Source: Phycisphaeraceae bacterium (GTDB lineage Bacteria; Planctomycetota; Phycisphaerae; Phycisphaerales; UBA1924). Taken from it: 64,000 nt of DNA. Below are positions 16,556-24,811 of the stretch, piece after piece. The notes below the pieces were generated by a model. The model was not told the origin of the DNA. It saw only the letters and a list, made by a program, of their open reading frames with translations, and did not search any database. The position numbers and the translations under genes were made by a program. Positions within the stretch are counted from its first letter, which is position 1; every line of letters begins with the position of its first letter. The stretch is from NCBI GenBank assembly GCA_015200025.1, contig CP054186.1, positions 930,001 to 994,000 on the forward strand, in the 5' to 3' direction.

Positions 16556-16824
16556 GCCGAGCGGGGTTCTTCGGCCGCCCGACGCTCCACCCGCTCGCGC
16601 GGGCGGGGAACATCCCGTTCGTGCTGATCATCAAGGTGTATCAGGTGACGTTGTCGCCGTGGCTGGGGCGTCAATGCCGGTACCACCCGACGTGCTCGTG
16701 GTACGCGTTGGAGGCGTACCGATCGCACGGGCCGGCGGCGGGGACGTGGCTGACGGTCCGCCGGCTGTCCCGGTGCCACCCGTGCTCGCGCGGCGGGTAC
16801 GACCCGGTCCCGCCCCGGGAGTAA
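16552..16824 (+). CDS. yidD: Membrane protein insertion efficiency factor YidD
   Basis: 90 residues. A small membrane-associated protein that aids YidC-dependent insertion. It shows the signature YQVTLSPWLGRQCRYHPTCS with its paired Cys, then YALEAYRSHGPAAG and the terminal Cys motif SRCHPCSRGGYDPVP. The N-terminal 20 residues are longer than in many homologues. The ATG lies in ATGA overlapping the rnpA stop, so translation is coupled. No yidC follows; the next gene is on the opposite strand 112 bases away. Confidence 0.92.
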   Translation: MSRAGFFGRPTLHPLARAGNIPFVLIIKVYQVTLSPWLGRQCRYHPTCSWYALEAYRSHGPAAGTWLTVRRLSRCHPCSRGGYDPVPPRE

Positions 16825-16935
16825 GCACACACTCGGGACGAATCGCCGCGGTGGCCGCGCCGGCGCGGTGAGGTCCGCCGTGTCATGGGCACGCGTGGGG
16901 CGCTGCTTTCGGCGAGAAGAGGAGTGAGTGCTGGC

Positions 16936-18306
16936 TCAGGCGCCCGGGCAGTTGGATCCGGGGGAGCCGGTGGACCCCGGGTTAGCGCCGCCGGTGCCGC
17001 CTTCACCGCCTTCACCGCCGGATTGGCCGCCGGGCGATCCGCCCTGCCCCGGGATTCCCGGCGCGCCGGGGAAGAGCGTGGAGGGGTTGCCGCGGTCGCC
17101 GCCGTTGCCCGGAGGAGAACCCATGCCACCGTTCCCCCCGGAGCCACCGTTGGCGCCGTTGGCGCCGCCGCCGGAGCCGGCGCTGCCGCCGCTGCCGCCC
17201 GTGCCCCCGCCGACCCCGTTCCCGCCGCGGCCGCCGTTCCCGCCCGACCCGCCGACGGCGCCGCCGCCGTCACCTCCTCGACCACCCTTTCCGCCCGGGC
17301 CGGGGTTGGGGCCGCAGCAAGCCCCCCCGTTGCCACCATTCCCGCCCGGCCCGGCGGTGGAGGAGCCGCCCGCGCCCCCGCTGCCGCCCGTGCCGCCCGA
17401 GCCCGCCGCAGGAGAGGCGTTCCCGCCGCTCCCGCCGTGGCCCCCCGCGCCCGCGACCGCGTTCGCGGCGTCCTGTCCGTGTGCGCCGGGCTGGCAGGTT
17501 TCGCCGTGCTTTCCATGAATGCCGCCCTGTCCGGTGTTGTTGCTGCCCGGCCCGCCCGGGGTGCCGCCGGCACCGTTGTCCTCGGTCGAACGGAAGGGCG
17601 AAACGGTGACCGACCCGCCCGGCCCGCCGTGCCCCCCGTCCATCAAGCGCCGGACGTCCGCGTCCTGTTGCTCGATCGCCGGGGCCATATCAAGCCCGTC
17701 ACCGCCGCGTCCGCCCCCGCCCGCGGTGATTCGGGCGCGTCGGAGGGGGTCGAGGCTGACGACCGCGCCTCGGGCGGAGATGCTCCCGCCGCGCCCGCCT
17801 TCGGCGGCCGGCCCACCGTCGCCCCCGAAACCGCCCCGGACCGAAAGCGTACCGGCACGGATCAACGGGGCCTCCACGATGAGATCCCCGGCGTCCTGCC
17901 CGGGTTCGAGGACCTCGACACCGTGCCGGCCGTCGCCCGAGCGGAGCGTGCCGCGGACTTCGATGAGGCTGGACGAGCGGAGCGTGATCGACGGGGCCGG
18001 GCGTCCGGCGGCCTGCCCTTGTGGCGACCGCCCGATGAGCTCGCCCTCGATCAGGATCCGCCCGCTCGATTCAATGACCACGTCGCCGTCGGCCACATAG
18101 ACCGTCCCCCGCGGCACCACGAACGACTCGACCCGATGCGTTCCGGCGATCAAGCGCTCGCCGTTGGGGCCTGACCGGTGTCGCGGCTCCCCGAGCGAGT
18201 TGACGAACCCCTCGCCCGCGGCCCTGGGCTCTTGGAGCCCCAACGCCGAAGCCCCGGCCACGGACACACCGAGCACGCCGCACACCACAACGAAGGACGG
18301 TTTCAT
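16936..18306 (-). CDS. Secreted Gly-rich repeat protein, paralogue 1
   Basis: 456 residues. A signal peptide (MKPSFVVVCGVLGVSVAGAS) is followed by about 100 residues of short beta-strand turns (FVVPRGTVYVADGDVVIE, then RILIEGELIGR) that resemble a right-handed beta-helix or bactofilin-like sheet. From about residue 165 it is dominated by GGxGG and GPGG repeats, like PE_PGRS or collagen-like surface proteins, with sparse Cys (GETCQPG, GACCGPN, SNCPGA). It is probably an extracellular filament or matrix protein. A same-length paralogue lies immediately upstream on the same strand, and both genes have near-identical 5' regions. The start at 18306 follows an SD-like GAGGAG 7 bases upstream. No sorting motif is visible. 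Confidence 0.65.
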   Translation of the reverse strand: MKPSFVVVCGVLGVSVAGASALGLQEPRAAGEGFVNSLGEPRHRSGPNGERLIAGTHRVESFVVPRGTVYVADGDVVIESSGRILIEGELIGRSPQGQAAGRPAPSITLRSSSLIEVRGTLRSGDGRHGVEVLEPGQDAGDLIVEAPLIRAGTLSVRGGFGGDGGPAAEGGRGGSISARGAVVSLDPLRRARITAGGGGRGGDGLDMAPAIEQQDADVRRLMDGGHGGPGGSVTVSPFRSTEDNGAGGTPGGPGSNNTGQGGIHGKHGETCQPGAHGQDAANAVAGAGGHGGSGGNASPAAGSGGTGGSGGAGGSSTAGPGGNGGNGGACCGPNPGPGGKGGRGGDGGGAVGGSGGNGGRGGNGVGGGTGGSGGSAGSGGGANGANGGSGGNGGMGSPPGNGGDRGNPSTLFPGAPGIPGQGGSPGGQSGGEGGEGGTGGANPGSTGSPGSNCPGA

Positions 18307-18328
18307 GGCGACTCCTCGCGCGATTCGC

Positions 18329-18352
18329 GCTCGGCCGCTCGGCCGCTCGGCC
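18329..18352 (-). repeat. Octamer tandem repeat, 3 copies
   Basis: Three perfect copies of GGCCGAGC (minus strand) lie 22 bases upstream of the paralogue 1 start codon, just downstream of the predicted transcript start. The unit contains self-complementary GGCC. The same unit occurs 7 times before paralogue 2. Confidence 0.9.
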
Positions 18353-18481
18353 GTCAACGACGTCACGCTATCATGTCCGGCGGGTCGTTGCAAGACCAAA
18401 TCCAACTTTTATCATAAGTGTTGAACACGGGATATGTTACGTGTGGCCGGGCGGGGGATGAGGCGGGGAGTGGTACGGGGC
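18353..18481 (-). repeat. Duplicated 129-bp upstream region, copy 1
   Basis: Matches 19960-20088 without gaps and, compared by eye, with nine mismatches. It contains the predicted promoter of paralogue 1 and is much better conserved than the coding sequences downstream. Confidence 0.85.
18365..18393 (-). promoter_or_regulatory. Predicted promoter of Gly-rich paralogue 1
   Basis: On the minus strand TTGCAA (18393-18388), a 17-base spacer and TAGCGT (18370-18365). Both boxes and the spacing are unchanged in the second copy. The transcript would start near 18358, just before the octamer array. Confidence 0.4.
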
Positions 18482-18509
18482 TGACATCGCGTCGGCAGAC
18501 GCGGCACGA

Positions 18510-19880
18510 CTAACGAGACGGGCACGCGGCGCCGTTGGACCCTTTCGCGCCGTTGTTCCCCAGCGCGATCCCCGGCCCGCCACCGGACCCGCCGGGCTGG
18601 CCGTTGGGAGTCCCTCCCGCGCCGGGCGATCCCGGGCTGCCCGGGTTGATATCTCCCACGACACCTCCGAGGCCGCCCTTGCCCGGGGGGTTGCCTCTCG
18701 CGCCGTCGCCGCCACGGCCGCCGGCGGCTTGCTGGACACTCCCGCCTGAGCCGGCGCCGCCGCCGTTCCCGCCGTTGCCGCCGCCGACGCCGTTGCCGCC
18801 GACGCCCCCATCGCCGCCGCGCCCACCATTGGACTCACCGCCGAGACCACCGGGGCCGCCGTCCCCGCCCTGTTCCCCCGGCGGGGGCGTGCAGCACTCC
18901 CCGCCGCGACCGCCGCGACCACCCGCGCCCCCGGCCGCGGTACCACCTCGGCCGCCCTGACCGCCGTTCCCTCCATGTCCCGATGGAGGAGATGCGTGAC
19001 CGCCCGGCCCCCCATCGCCGCCGTGGCCCGCGTCGCAGTGGATCCCGGTGTCCCCTGGTTTCCCGTTCTCGCACGGCTCGCCGGGATCACCCTCACCGCC
19101 CGGAGGGCACGAGGAGCCTCCGCCGGCATCGCCCGGTGTTCCGGGATTCCCATTGGCTTCGTTCAGATCGGGGATCCAGCGCGTGACCATCGCGTCGCCG
19201 CCGTCACCCCCTTTCGCCCCGTTCATCCATGAAAGAACATTCCAATCGTCGGCCGGCCCTCGCGCGAACCATCCGTCGAGCCCGCGCCCTCCGGTACCGC
19301 CTTTGCCCCCGACCAGACGCGTGGGGCTGGTGGAGTCCGTGGACGCCGAACCCCTGACGATGACGTGCCCGCCGCGACCGCCCGGGGCGAGCGGCCCGCC
19401 GTCACCACCCCGGCCCGCCTTGAGGACCCCGCCGACCACGGCGAGGTGGACCGCCGGGGCTTCGAGTATGAGGTCGCCCCCGTCGGACCCGGGCTGGTCA
19501 CGTTTGGCGCCGGGCATCCCGTCGCCGACCTCGATGCGCCCAAGGACGCGGACGCACGCCGATGAGCGCACACGGATGGACACGCCCGGCGTTCGGGCCG
19601 CACGCTCCGGATCGGATTTCAGTGCGATGAGGTCGCCTTCGATGATGACGGGGCCGGCGCAGACAAGGTCCAGCGAGCCCCGCACGTGGACGGTCTTGCC
19701 CCGTGGCAGAACGAAGGAATCTCGCTCGACCCGCCCGGAGAGCACGGCCGGGATCGGAGGATCTCCGTCGACGAGCCGGGCCGGGTGCGCGGCGGCGTGC
19801 TCCCCCCGCACCGATCCGGGCAGGACGGCCGAGGCGAGGCTGATCGGTATCACGATGAGCGAGATGAACATCGGCCTCAT
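18510..19880 (-). CDS. Secreted Gly-rich repeat protein, paralogue 2
   Basis: 456 residues, exactly the length of its downstream paralogue. It has the same architecture: a signal peptide (MRPMFISLIVIPISLASAVL), beta-strand turns (FVLPRGKTVHVRGSLDLV, PVIIEGDLIAL), then a Gly-rich body of GGDGGPGG-type repeats with Cys in SSCPPGG, GEPCENG, GIHCDAG and GECCTPP. Sequence identity is modest outside the repeats, so the duplication is old or the coding part evolves fast. It is predicted to be extracellular; function unknown. The ATG at 19880 is preceded by the SD-like AAGGAG of the leader and by a 7-copy octamer array. The TetR regulator gene starts 253 bases away in the opposite direction. Confidence 0.65.
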   Translation of the reverse strand: MRPMFISLIVIPISLASAVLPGSVRGEHAAAHPARLVDGDPPIPAVLSGRVERDSFVLPRGKTVHVRGSLDLVCAGPVIIEGDLIALKSDPERAARTPGVSIRVRSSACVRVLGRIEVGDGMPGAKRDQPGSDGGDLILEAPAVHLAVVGGVLKAGRGGDGGPLAPGGRGGHVIVRGSASTDSTSPTRLVGGKGGTGGRGLDGWFARGPADDWNVLSWMNGAKGGDGGDAMVTRWIPDLNEANGNPGTPGDAGGGSSCPPGGEGDPGEPCENGKPGDTGIHCDAGHGGDGGPGGHASPPSGHGGNGGQGGRGGTAAGGAGGRGGRGGECCTPPPGEQGGDGGPGGLGGESNGGRGGDGGVGGNGVGGGNGGNGGGAGSGGSVQQAAGGRGGDGARGNPPGKGGLGGVVGDINPGSPGSPGAGGTPNGQPGGSGGGPGIALGNNGAKGSNGAACPSR

Positions 19881-19903
19881 ATCGTGCTCCTTCAAGAAGG
19901 TGC

Positions 19904-19959
19904 GCTCGGCCGCTCGGCCGCTCGGCCGCTCGGCCGCTCGGCCGCTCGGCCGCTCGGCC
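19904..19959 (-). repeat. Octamer tandem repeat, 7 copies
   Basis: Seven perfect copies of GGCCGAGC (minus strand), 23 bases before the start of paralogue 2. This is the same unit and position as the 3-copy array of paralogue 1, so copy number clearly varies between the two loci. Confidence 0.92.
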
Positions 19960-20088
19960 GTCAACAACGCCACGCTATCATGTCCGGCGGGTCGTTGCAA
20001 GACCATATCCAATTTTTATCATAAGTGTTGAACACGGGATATGTTACGTGTGTCCGGGCGAGGGATGGGGCGGAGATTGGTACGGGGC
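19960..20088 (-). repeat. Duplicated 129-bp upstream region, copy 2
   Basis: The partner of 18353-18481, ungapped with nine mismatches by eye. Its right end lies 44 bases from the TetR-type gene start. Confidence 0.85.
19972..20000 (-). promoter_or_regulatory. Predicted promoter of Gly-rich paralogue 2
   Basis: TTGCAA, a 17-base spacer and TAGCGT on the minus strand, identical in boxes and spacing to copy 1. The expected transcript start is near 19965, at the edge of the octamer array. Confidence 0.4.
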
Positions 20089-20119
20089 GGAGGCGTGGTG
20101 AGGGGGGAGCGCGGGCGCG

Positions 20120-20125
20120 TACGAT
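20120..20125 (+). promoter_or_regulatory. Predicted leaderless -10 element of the TetR gene
   Basis: TACGAT ends 7 bases before the ATG at 20133. Confidence 0.45.
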
Positions 20126-20132
20126 CGTGGCG

Positions 20133-20765
20133 ATGTCGCGACTCCCCGCCGCCCAACGCCGTGAGCAGTTGCTCGATCACGCCGCCGTCCTGTTCGCCAA
20201 GGGCGGGTACGCGCGGGCGACGACGGCGGAGCTGGCCAAGGCCGCCGGGATCACCGAGCCGATCATCTACCGCCACTTCGCGAGCAAGCGGGACCTGTTC
20301 ATCGCGCTCATCAACCGATCGTCGGAGCGGACGCTGGCGTTCTGGGAAGCGCACCTGGCGGGGGCGACCGACCCGGCGGAGCGTCTGCGGCGGCTGGTGG
20401 GCGACAACCCGATGGTCGCCGAGCAGACGCGTGACGCGTACCGGGTGCTGCTCCAGGCGATCACGGAGGTGGACGACGAGCAGATCCACCACGCCGTCTC
20501 GCGTCACATCGGGAATCTGCACGCCTTTTTACGCACGGAGCTCGAGCTGGCGCAGGCCGAGCACAAGGTCAACCCGCGCATCTCCGCCGACCTGATCGCG
20601 TGGCTGCTGATCGACGTGGGCATGGGCTACGGCGTGCTCAACGCGATGCGGATCCCGGGGCACGGGACCGACCCGACCGGGCAGCACGTCCAGGACCTGA
20701 TCAACCGCCTGCTCATCGCCCGGTCCCCCAAACCCGGCGATACGCCGGACGATCCCGCGCGCTGA
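20133..20765 (+). CDS. TetR/AcrR-family transcriptional regulator
   Basis: 210 residues. The N-terminal helix-turn-helix DNA-binding domain reads RREQLLDHAAVLFAKGGYA, then TTAELAKAAGITEPIIYRHF, the hallmark TetR recognition helix with the Y-R-H-F end. The C-terminal two thirds are an all-helical ligand and dimer domain without further signature. It should repress a nearby or own promoter until a small ligand binds. It is divergent from the Gly-rich paralogue 2, and the shared 250-base gap with the duplicated region could hold its operator. The start is supported by TACGAT 7 bases upstream. The next gene, a VWA protein, begins 70 bases after the stop. Confidence 0.88.
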   Translation: MSRLPAAQRREQLLDHAAVLFAKGGYARATTAELAKAAGITEPIIYRHFASKRDLFIALINRSSERTLAFWEAHLAGATDPAERLRRLVGDNPMVAEQTRDAYRVLLQAITEVDDEQIHHAVSRHIGNLHAFLRTELELAQAEHKVNPRISADLIAWLLIDVGMGYGVLNAMRIPGHGTDPTGQHVQDLINRLLIARSPKPGDTPDDPAR

Positions 20766-20834
20766 TCCGCCCGGGCCCGGCACTCTACACTCACCCGCCG
20801 CGCCCGACCGCCAGGGCACGCCCGGACGCCCCCC

Positions 20835-23800
20835 GTGCTCCTCCACGCCTCCGCGATCCTCCTGCCCGAGTTCGACAAGCCGCTCTGGCTCGCGCTGATC
20901 CCGCCCCTGTGGATCGCGTCGTGGTGGATCGCGCGGCGGAGCCTCTCGGGGTGGTCGTTCTCGCGCCGGACGGCGAACCTGGTGATCCGCATGCTCGTGG
21001 TCGCCGCGGTATGCGCGGCCCTGGCCGAGCCCCACGCGAGGCGACGGGCCCGTGACCTCGCGGTGGTCGCGGTCTTGGACGTGAGCGACTCGATCCCGTC
21101 GGAACAGCGGGCCGCGACGGATCGCTTCCTCGACGCGTCGCTGGCCGACCGACCGACCCGGGACCGTTTCGGGCTTGTCTCCGCCGCCCGGCACGCCTTC
21201 GTCCAATCGCTGCCCAGCGCCGCCGCACCACGGGCCGACACGGGGCTCCTGGGGCCCACCGATTCGAGCGATCTGCGCCGCGGCCTCGAACTGGCCCGGG
21301 CCGTCATCCCGCCCGACGCCGCGGGCCGGCTGCTGCTGATCACCGACGGGAACGAGACCGCCGGGAGCCTCGCCGCGGCCGCGACCAATCTCCTGACCGC
21401 GGGGATCCCGGTGGACGTCGCGGCGGTGGAATACGACCGCTCGGGCATGGTCCGGCTCGATGACCTCCAGACCCCGCCGTGGTCGCGCGACGGGGACACC
21501 GTCGCGGTCCGCGTGGTGCTGTCGGCGGGGTCTCGGACGACGGGCCGGCTCTCGATCTTCCGCAACGACGAACCCGTCGACCTCGACCCCGACACCCTCG
21601 CGTATTCGACCCGCGTCACGCTCAACCCGGGCCCGCAGGTGCTGACGCTGTCGCTGACCCTCCCCCCCGGCCCGGTGCACCGTTTCGAGGCGGTGTTCGA
21701 GCCCGACCAGCCCGCCGGGTCGGTCTCGCAGCTGCTGCGGGCGCAGGGCGTGACGTTCACGAGCTCCAAGGGCCGGGTACTGGTCCTCGCGGACGACCCC
21801 CGCGTCGCCGGGGTATTCGCCGGCGCCATCGCCTCCGACAATTTTGACACGCAGGTCAAGCCCGCGCAGGACGCGCCGTACACGCTGACGGAGTGGTCGG
21901 CCTACGACGCGGTCGTGCTGGTCAACCAGCCCGCGTCCAACTTCTCGCAGGCCCAGCAGAATGACCTGACGCAGTACGTCAAGGACGCCGGGGGCGGGCT
22001 CCTGGTCGTCGGCGGGCCCGACGGCTTCGGTGCGGGTGGGTGGATCGGCTCGACCCTGGCCGACGCCCTCCCGCTGTTGCTCGACCCGCCCGCGAAGCGA
22101 GAGCTGCCCGCGGGCGCGCTGGCGCTGATCATCGACCGGTCCGGTTCGATGAGCGCCCCGGTGGGGAACACGCAACTGACTCAGCAGCAGATCGCTAACG
22201 AGGCCGCCATCCTGGGCGTCCGATCACTCTCAAGCCAGGACCACGTCGCCGTCATCGCCTTTGACGACGCCGCCGAGGCCGTCGTCCCGCTCACCCGGGC
22301 CTCGGACCCCGCCGGGATCGCCCAGCGGATCCGGGCCGTGGGCCCGCGCGGGGGGACGAACCTTTTCCCCGCCATCACCGCCGCCGCCGACCAACTTGCC
22401 CGGTCCAACGCGGGCGTGAAGCACATCATCATCCTGACCGACGGGATGACCGTCGGCGAGCCCGAGCAGGGCGTCGCGCTGGTCGCGGGTCTCAAGCAGC
22501 GCAATATCACCGTCTCGACCGTCGCCGTCGGGGACGGCGCGAACGATCCGCTGCTCGTCTCGCTAGCCGCCGTGGGCGGAGGCCGGTTTTACAGCGTCAA
22601 CTCGGACCAGTCCCGCGCGGTGCTCCCTCAGATCTTTATCAAGGAAGCCCAGACGGTCCGCCGATCGCTGATCTGGGAGGGCGACGCGTTCTCACCCGCG
22701 GTCGACCACCCCGCCGAGTCCATCCGGGGGATCCGCACGCCCCTGCCGGCCGTCACGGGGTACATCGTGACCGCCGACCGCGGCGGGCTCGCGACGACCG
22801 TCCTCCGCGGCCCCGAGAAAGACCCCATCCTCGCGCAGTGGCAGTTCGGGCTGGGGCGTGTTGCGGCGTACACGAGCGACGCGGCCCCGCGGTGGAACGC
22901 CGCCTGGATCAACGCCGACGCCTACGCCACGCTCTGGTCGCAGCAGCTCAAGTGGCTGCTCAGGCCCACGGGCGACCCCAACGCCAGGATCACGATCGAC
23001 CAGACCGACCCCGACAACGCGAGGATCACGCTCGACCTGATCGACCCGGAGACCGGCCCGATCAACTTCGCGAGCGTGCGCGCCCGGATCAACCCGCCGC
23101 GTCGCGCGGACGAGCCCGACCAGGCCTCGCCCGACCTTGTTCTGCGCCAGGTCGCGCCGGGTCGGTACGAGGGCTTCGCCCCCACCCAGGCCGTCGGCAC
23201 CCACCTGCTCTCGGTCCGCTACGACGCCCCGCTCTCGGAGACCCAGACCGCTCAGCGTCGCGCGGGGTCCGTGCGAGCCGCGATCATCCGCCCGCCGGGC
23301 GAGGAATTCCGCCGACCCGTTCCCAACACCCAGATGCTCGCCGAGATCGCGAGGATGACCAACGGGCGGGTGCTGAGCCTCTCCCCTTCGGGCGCGAACC
23401 TGTGGCTCCGCGACGGGCTGACCTTCCCCACCACCGCCACGCCGATCTGGCTCCCCCTCGCCCTCGCTGCCATCGCCGCGTTCATCATCGACATCGCCGC
23501 CCGTCGCCTGGCCTTTGACCTCGCGTCGGCCCGTCGCCGCGCCGCCTCGCTTTGGTCCCGCGCCACGCACCCCGCCCCGGCCTCGCTCGCCTCGCTCGCC
23601 CACGCCAAGGCCAGGGCCCAGGCCGACCTCACGCGTTCGGCCCCCGCCGCCGCCTTCAACCTCGACAACCTACCCCCGCCGAACGAGGCCACACCGATCC
23701 CGGCGCCCGCCGCCGCCGCCTCGCGTGCGACGGTCCCGCAGGGTCGACAGGCCCAGACGCCGACCCCGCAGGACACCATGGCCCGGCTCCGCGCCGCCAA

Positions 23801-23837
23801 GAAAAGATCCATCAACCCCGACGACCCGGCGCACTGA
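20835..23837 (+). CDS. VWA-domain membrane protein with GATase-like region
   Basis: 1000 residues. Two N-terminal membrane helices (to about residue 65) lead into an incomplete VWA-like segment (VVAVLDVSDS). A GATase1-like stretch follows (VLVLADDPRV to YVKDAGGGLLVVGGPDGFG, about 313-400), then a complete VWA domain with the MIDAS motif DRSGSM at about residue 434, FDDAAEAVVPLT and ILTDGM. A C-terminal helix lies at about 870-890 before a basic, Ala-rich tail. Proteins of this design are common in planctomycetes and related phyla, and their roles are poorly known; metal-dependent protein binding at the membrane is likely. The GTG start is the first in frame; TACACT lies about 45 bases upstream, suggesting a short leader. 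Confidence 0.8.
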   Translation: MLLHASAILLPEFDKPLWLALIPPLWIASWWIARRSLSGWSFSRRTANLVIRMLVVAAVCAALAEPHARRRARDLAVVAVLDVSDSIPSEQRAATDRFLDASLADRPTRDRFGLVSAARHAFVQSLPSAAAPRADTGLLGPTDSSDLRRGLELARAVIPPDAAGRLLLITDGNETAGSLAAAATNLLTAGIPVDVAAVEYDRSGMVRLDDLQTPPWSRDGDTVAVRVVLSAGSRTTGRLSIFRNDEPVDLDPDTLAYSTRVTLNPGPQVLTLSLTLPPGPVHRFEAVFEPDQPAGSVSQLLRAQGVTFTSSKGRVLVLADDPRVAGVFAGAIASDNFDTQVKPAQDAPYTLTEWSAYDAVVLVNQPASNFSQAQQNDLTQYVKDAGGGLLVVGGPDGFGAGGWIGSTLADALPLLLDPPAKRELPAGALALIIDRSGSMSAPVGNTQLTQQQIANEAAILGVRSLSSQDHVAVIAFDDAAEAVVPLTRASDPAGIAQRIRAVGPRGGTNLFPAITAAADQLARSNAGVKHIIILTDGMTVGEPEQGVALVAGLKQRNITVSTVAVGDGANDPLLVSLAAVGGGRFYSVNSDQSRAVLPQIFIKEAQTVRRSLIWEGDAFSPAVDHPAESIRGIRTPLPAVTGYIVTADRGGLATTVLRGPEKDPILAQWQFGLGRVAAYTSDAAPRWNAAWINADAYATLWSQQLKWLLRPTGDPNARITIDQTDPDNARITLDLIDPETGPINFASVRARINPPRRADEPDQASPDLVLRQVAPGRYEGFAPTQAVGTHLLSVRYDAPLSETQTAQRRAGSVRAAIIRPPGEEFRRPVPNTQMLAEIARMTNGRVLSLSPSGANLWLRDGLTFPTTATPIWLPLALAAIAAFIIDIAARRLAFDLASARRRAASLWSRATHPAPASLASLAHAKARAQADLTRSAPAAAFNLDNLPPPNEATPIPAPAAAASRATVPQGRQAQTPTPQDTMARLRAAKKRSINPDDPAH

Positions 23838-23877
23838 TTCCCTCCCCCACCACCACCGCCGCTCGGCCCAACGTCGC

Positions 23878-24639
23878 TCAGCCCACCGCCGGGACCGACT
23901 CGCCCAACGCCATCGCCGCCTTCATCTCACGCACCGCGGCGCGGAGCCCCACATAGACCGCCCGGCTCACGATCGCGTGCCCGATGTGCAACTCCGCCAC
24001 GCCCGGGAGCCCCGCCACCGGGCCCACGTTGTGGTAGTTCAGCGCGTGCCCCGCGTTGAAGCGCATCCCCAGCTCGCGCACACGCCTGCCCGCCCGGTCC
24101 AGTCGCTTGAGCTCGCCCGACAGGGGCTTCTTGAGAAAGTCCCCCCCGTGCCGCGCGAAGAGCGACGCGTAGGGGCCCGTGTGGAGCTCGCACACCTCGA
24201 ACCCGGCCTTAGCCGCCGCCTCCACCTGCTCAACCTCCGCGTCGATGAACGCCGAGACGATGCACCCCGCGCGGCGCAGCGCCGCGACCACCTTCCTAAG
24301 CCGGGCCGCTTGTCCCGCCACGTCGAGCCCGCCCTCGGTCGTCACCTCGCGCCGACCCTCCGGCACGAGCATGCACGTCGTGGGCTTGATTCGCCTCGCG
24401 ATCCGGATCATCTCGGGCGTTGCCGCCATCTCCAGGTTGAACTTCACCTTGACCAGTCGTCGCAGCAGCTCCACGTCCCGATCCTGGATGTGCCGCCGGT
24501 CTTCGCGCAGGTGGACGGTGATCCCGTCGGCACCCCCGAGTTCGGCCTCGTGGGCCGCCCGCACCGGATCCGGCTCGTCGCCGCGCCGGGCCTGACGCAC
24601 CGTCGCCACGTGATCGATATTCACACCCAGTTGAGGCAT
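23878..24639 (-). CDS. pdxJ: Pyridoxine 5'-phosphate synthase
   Basis: 253 residues, standard length. Condenses 3-amino-2-oxopropyl phosphate with 1-deoxyxylulose 5-phosphate to make pyridoxine 5'-phosphate (vitamin B6). The TIM-barrel landmarks are clear: [17 protein letters not shown] at the start, [14 protein letters not shown], then [39 protein letters not shown] and [21 protein letters not shown]. The start at 24639 is chosen over one four codons earlier because TATGCT lies 7 bases before it and conserved sequence starts immediately. It is transcribed away from the glycosyltransferase gene that follows. No other B6 gene is near. Confidence 0.95.
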   Translation of the reverse strand: MPQLGVNIDHVATVRQARRGDEPDPVRAAHEAELGGADGITVHLREDRRHIQDRDVELLRRLVKVKFNLEMAATPEMIRIARRIKPTTCMLVPEGRREVTTEGGLDVAGQAARLRKVVAALRRAGCIVSAFIDAEVEQVEAAAKAGFEVCELHTGPYASLFARHGGDFLKKPLSGELKRLDRAGRRVRELGMRFNAGHALNYHNVGPVAGLPGVAELHIGHAIVSRAVYVGLRAAVREMKAAMALGESVPAVG

Positions 24640-24646
24640 CGATCCC

Positions 24647-24652
24647 AGCATA
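24647..24652 (-). promoter_or_regulatory. Predicted leaderless -10 element of pdxJ
   Basis: TATGCT on the minus strand, 7 bases before the ATG at 24639. It overlaps the alternative upstream start, which argues against that start. Confidence 0.5.
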
Positions 24653-24811
24653 GGCCCGGCTCACTCCCCGCACAGCCCCCGCACACCATCGGAGCGGCCC
24701 ATCCACTCATGCCTGCCTCGTGAAGGCCGGAGCCCGGGATGATCCGCGACCACGGCCGCGCTCGCATTGTGGGTCGTGGCGTCCGCTCTCGGGCCGCCTC
24801 GACCTCGAACC

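Noticed and set aside
19904..19959. Octamer array as a CRISPR or attachment site
   Set aside because: The units are contiguous without spacers and no cas or integrase gene is present; it is a simple tandem repeat.
18353..20031. Upstream in-frame leader reading through the octamers into each Gly-rich gene
   Set aside because: The frame is open in both copies, but the predicted promoter lies within it and each gene has a signal peptide starting at its own ATG, so a translated fusion is unlikely.
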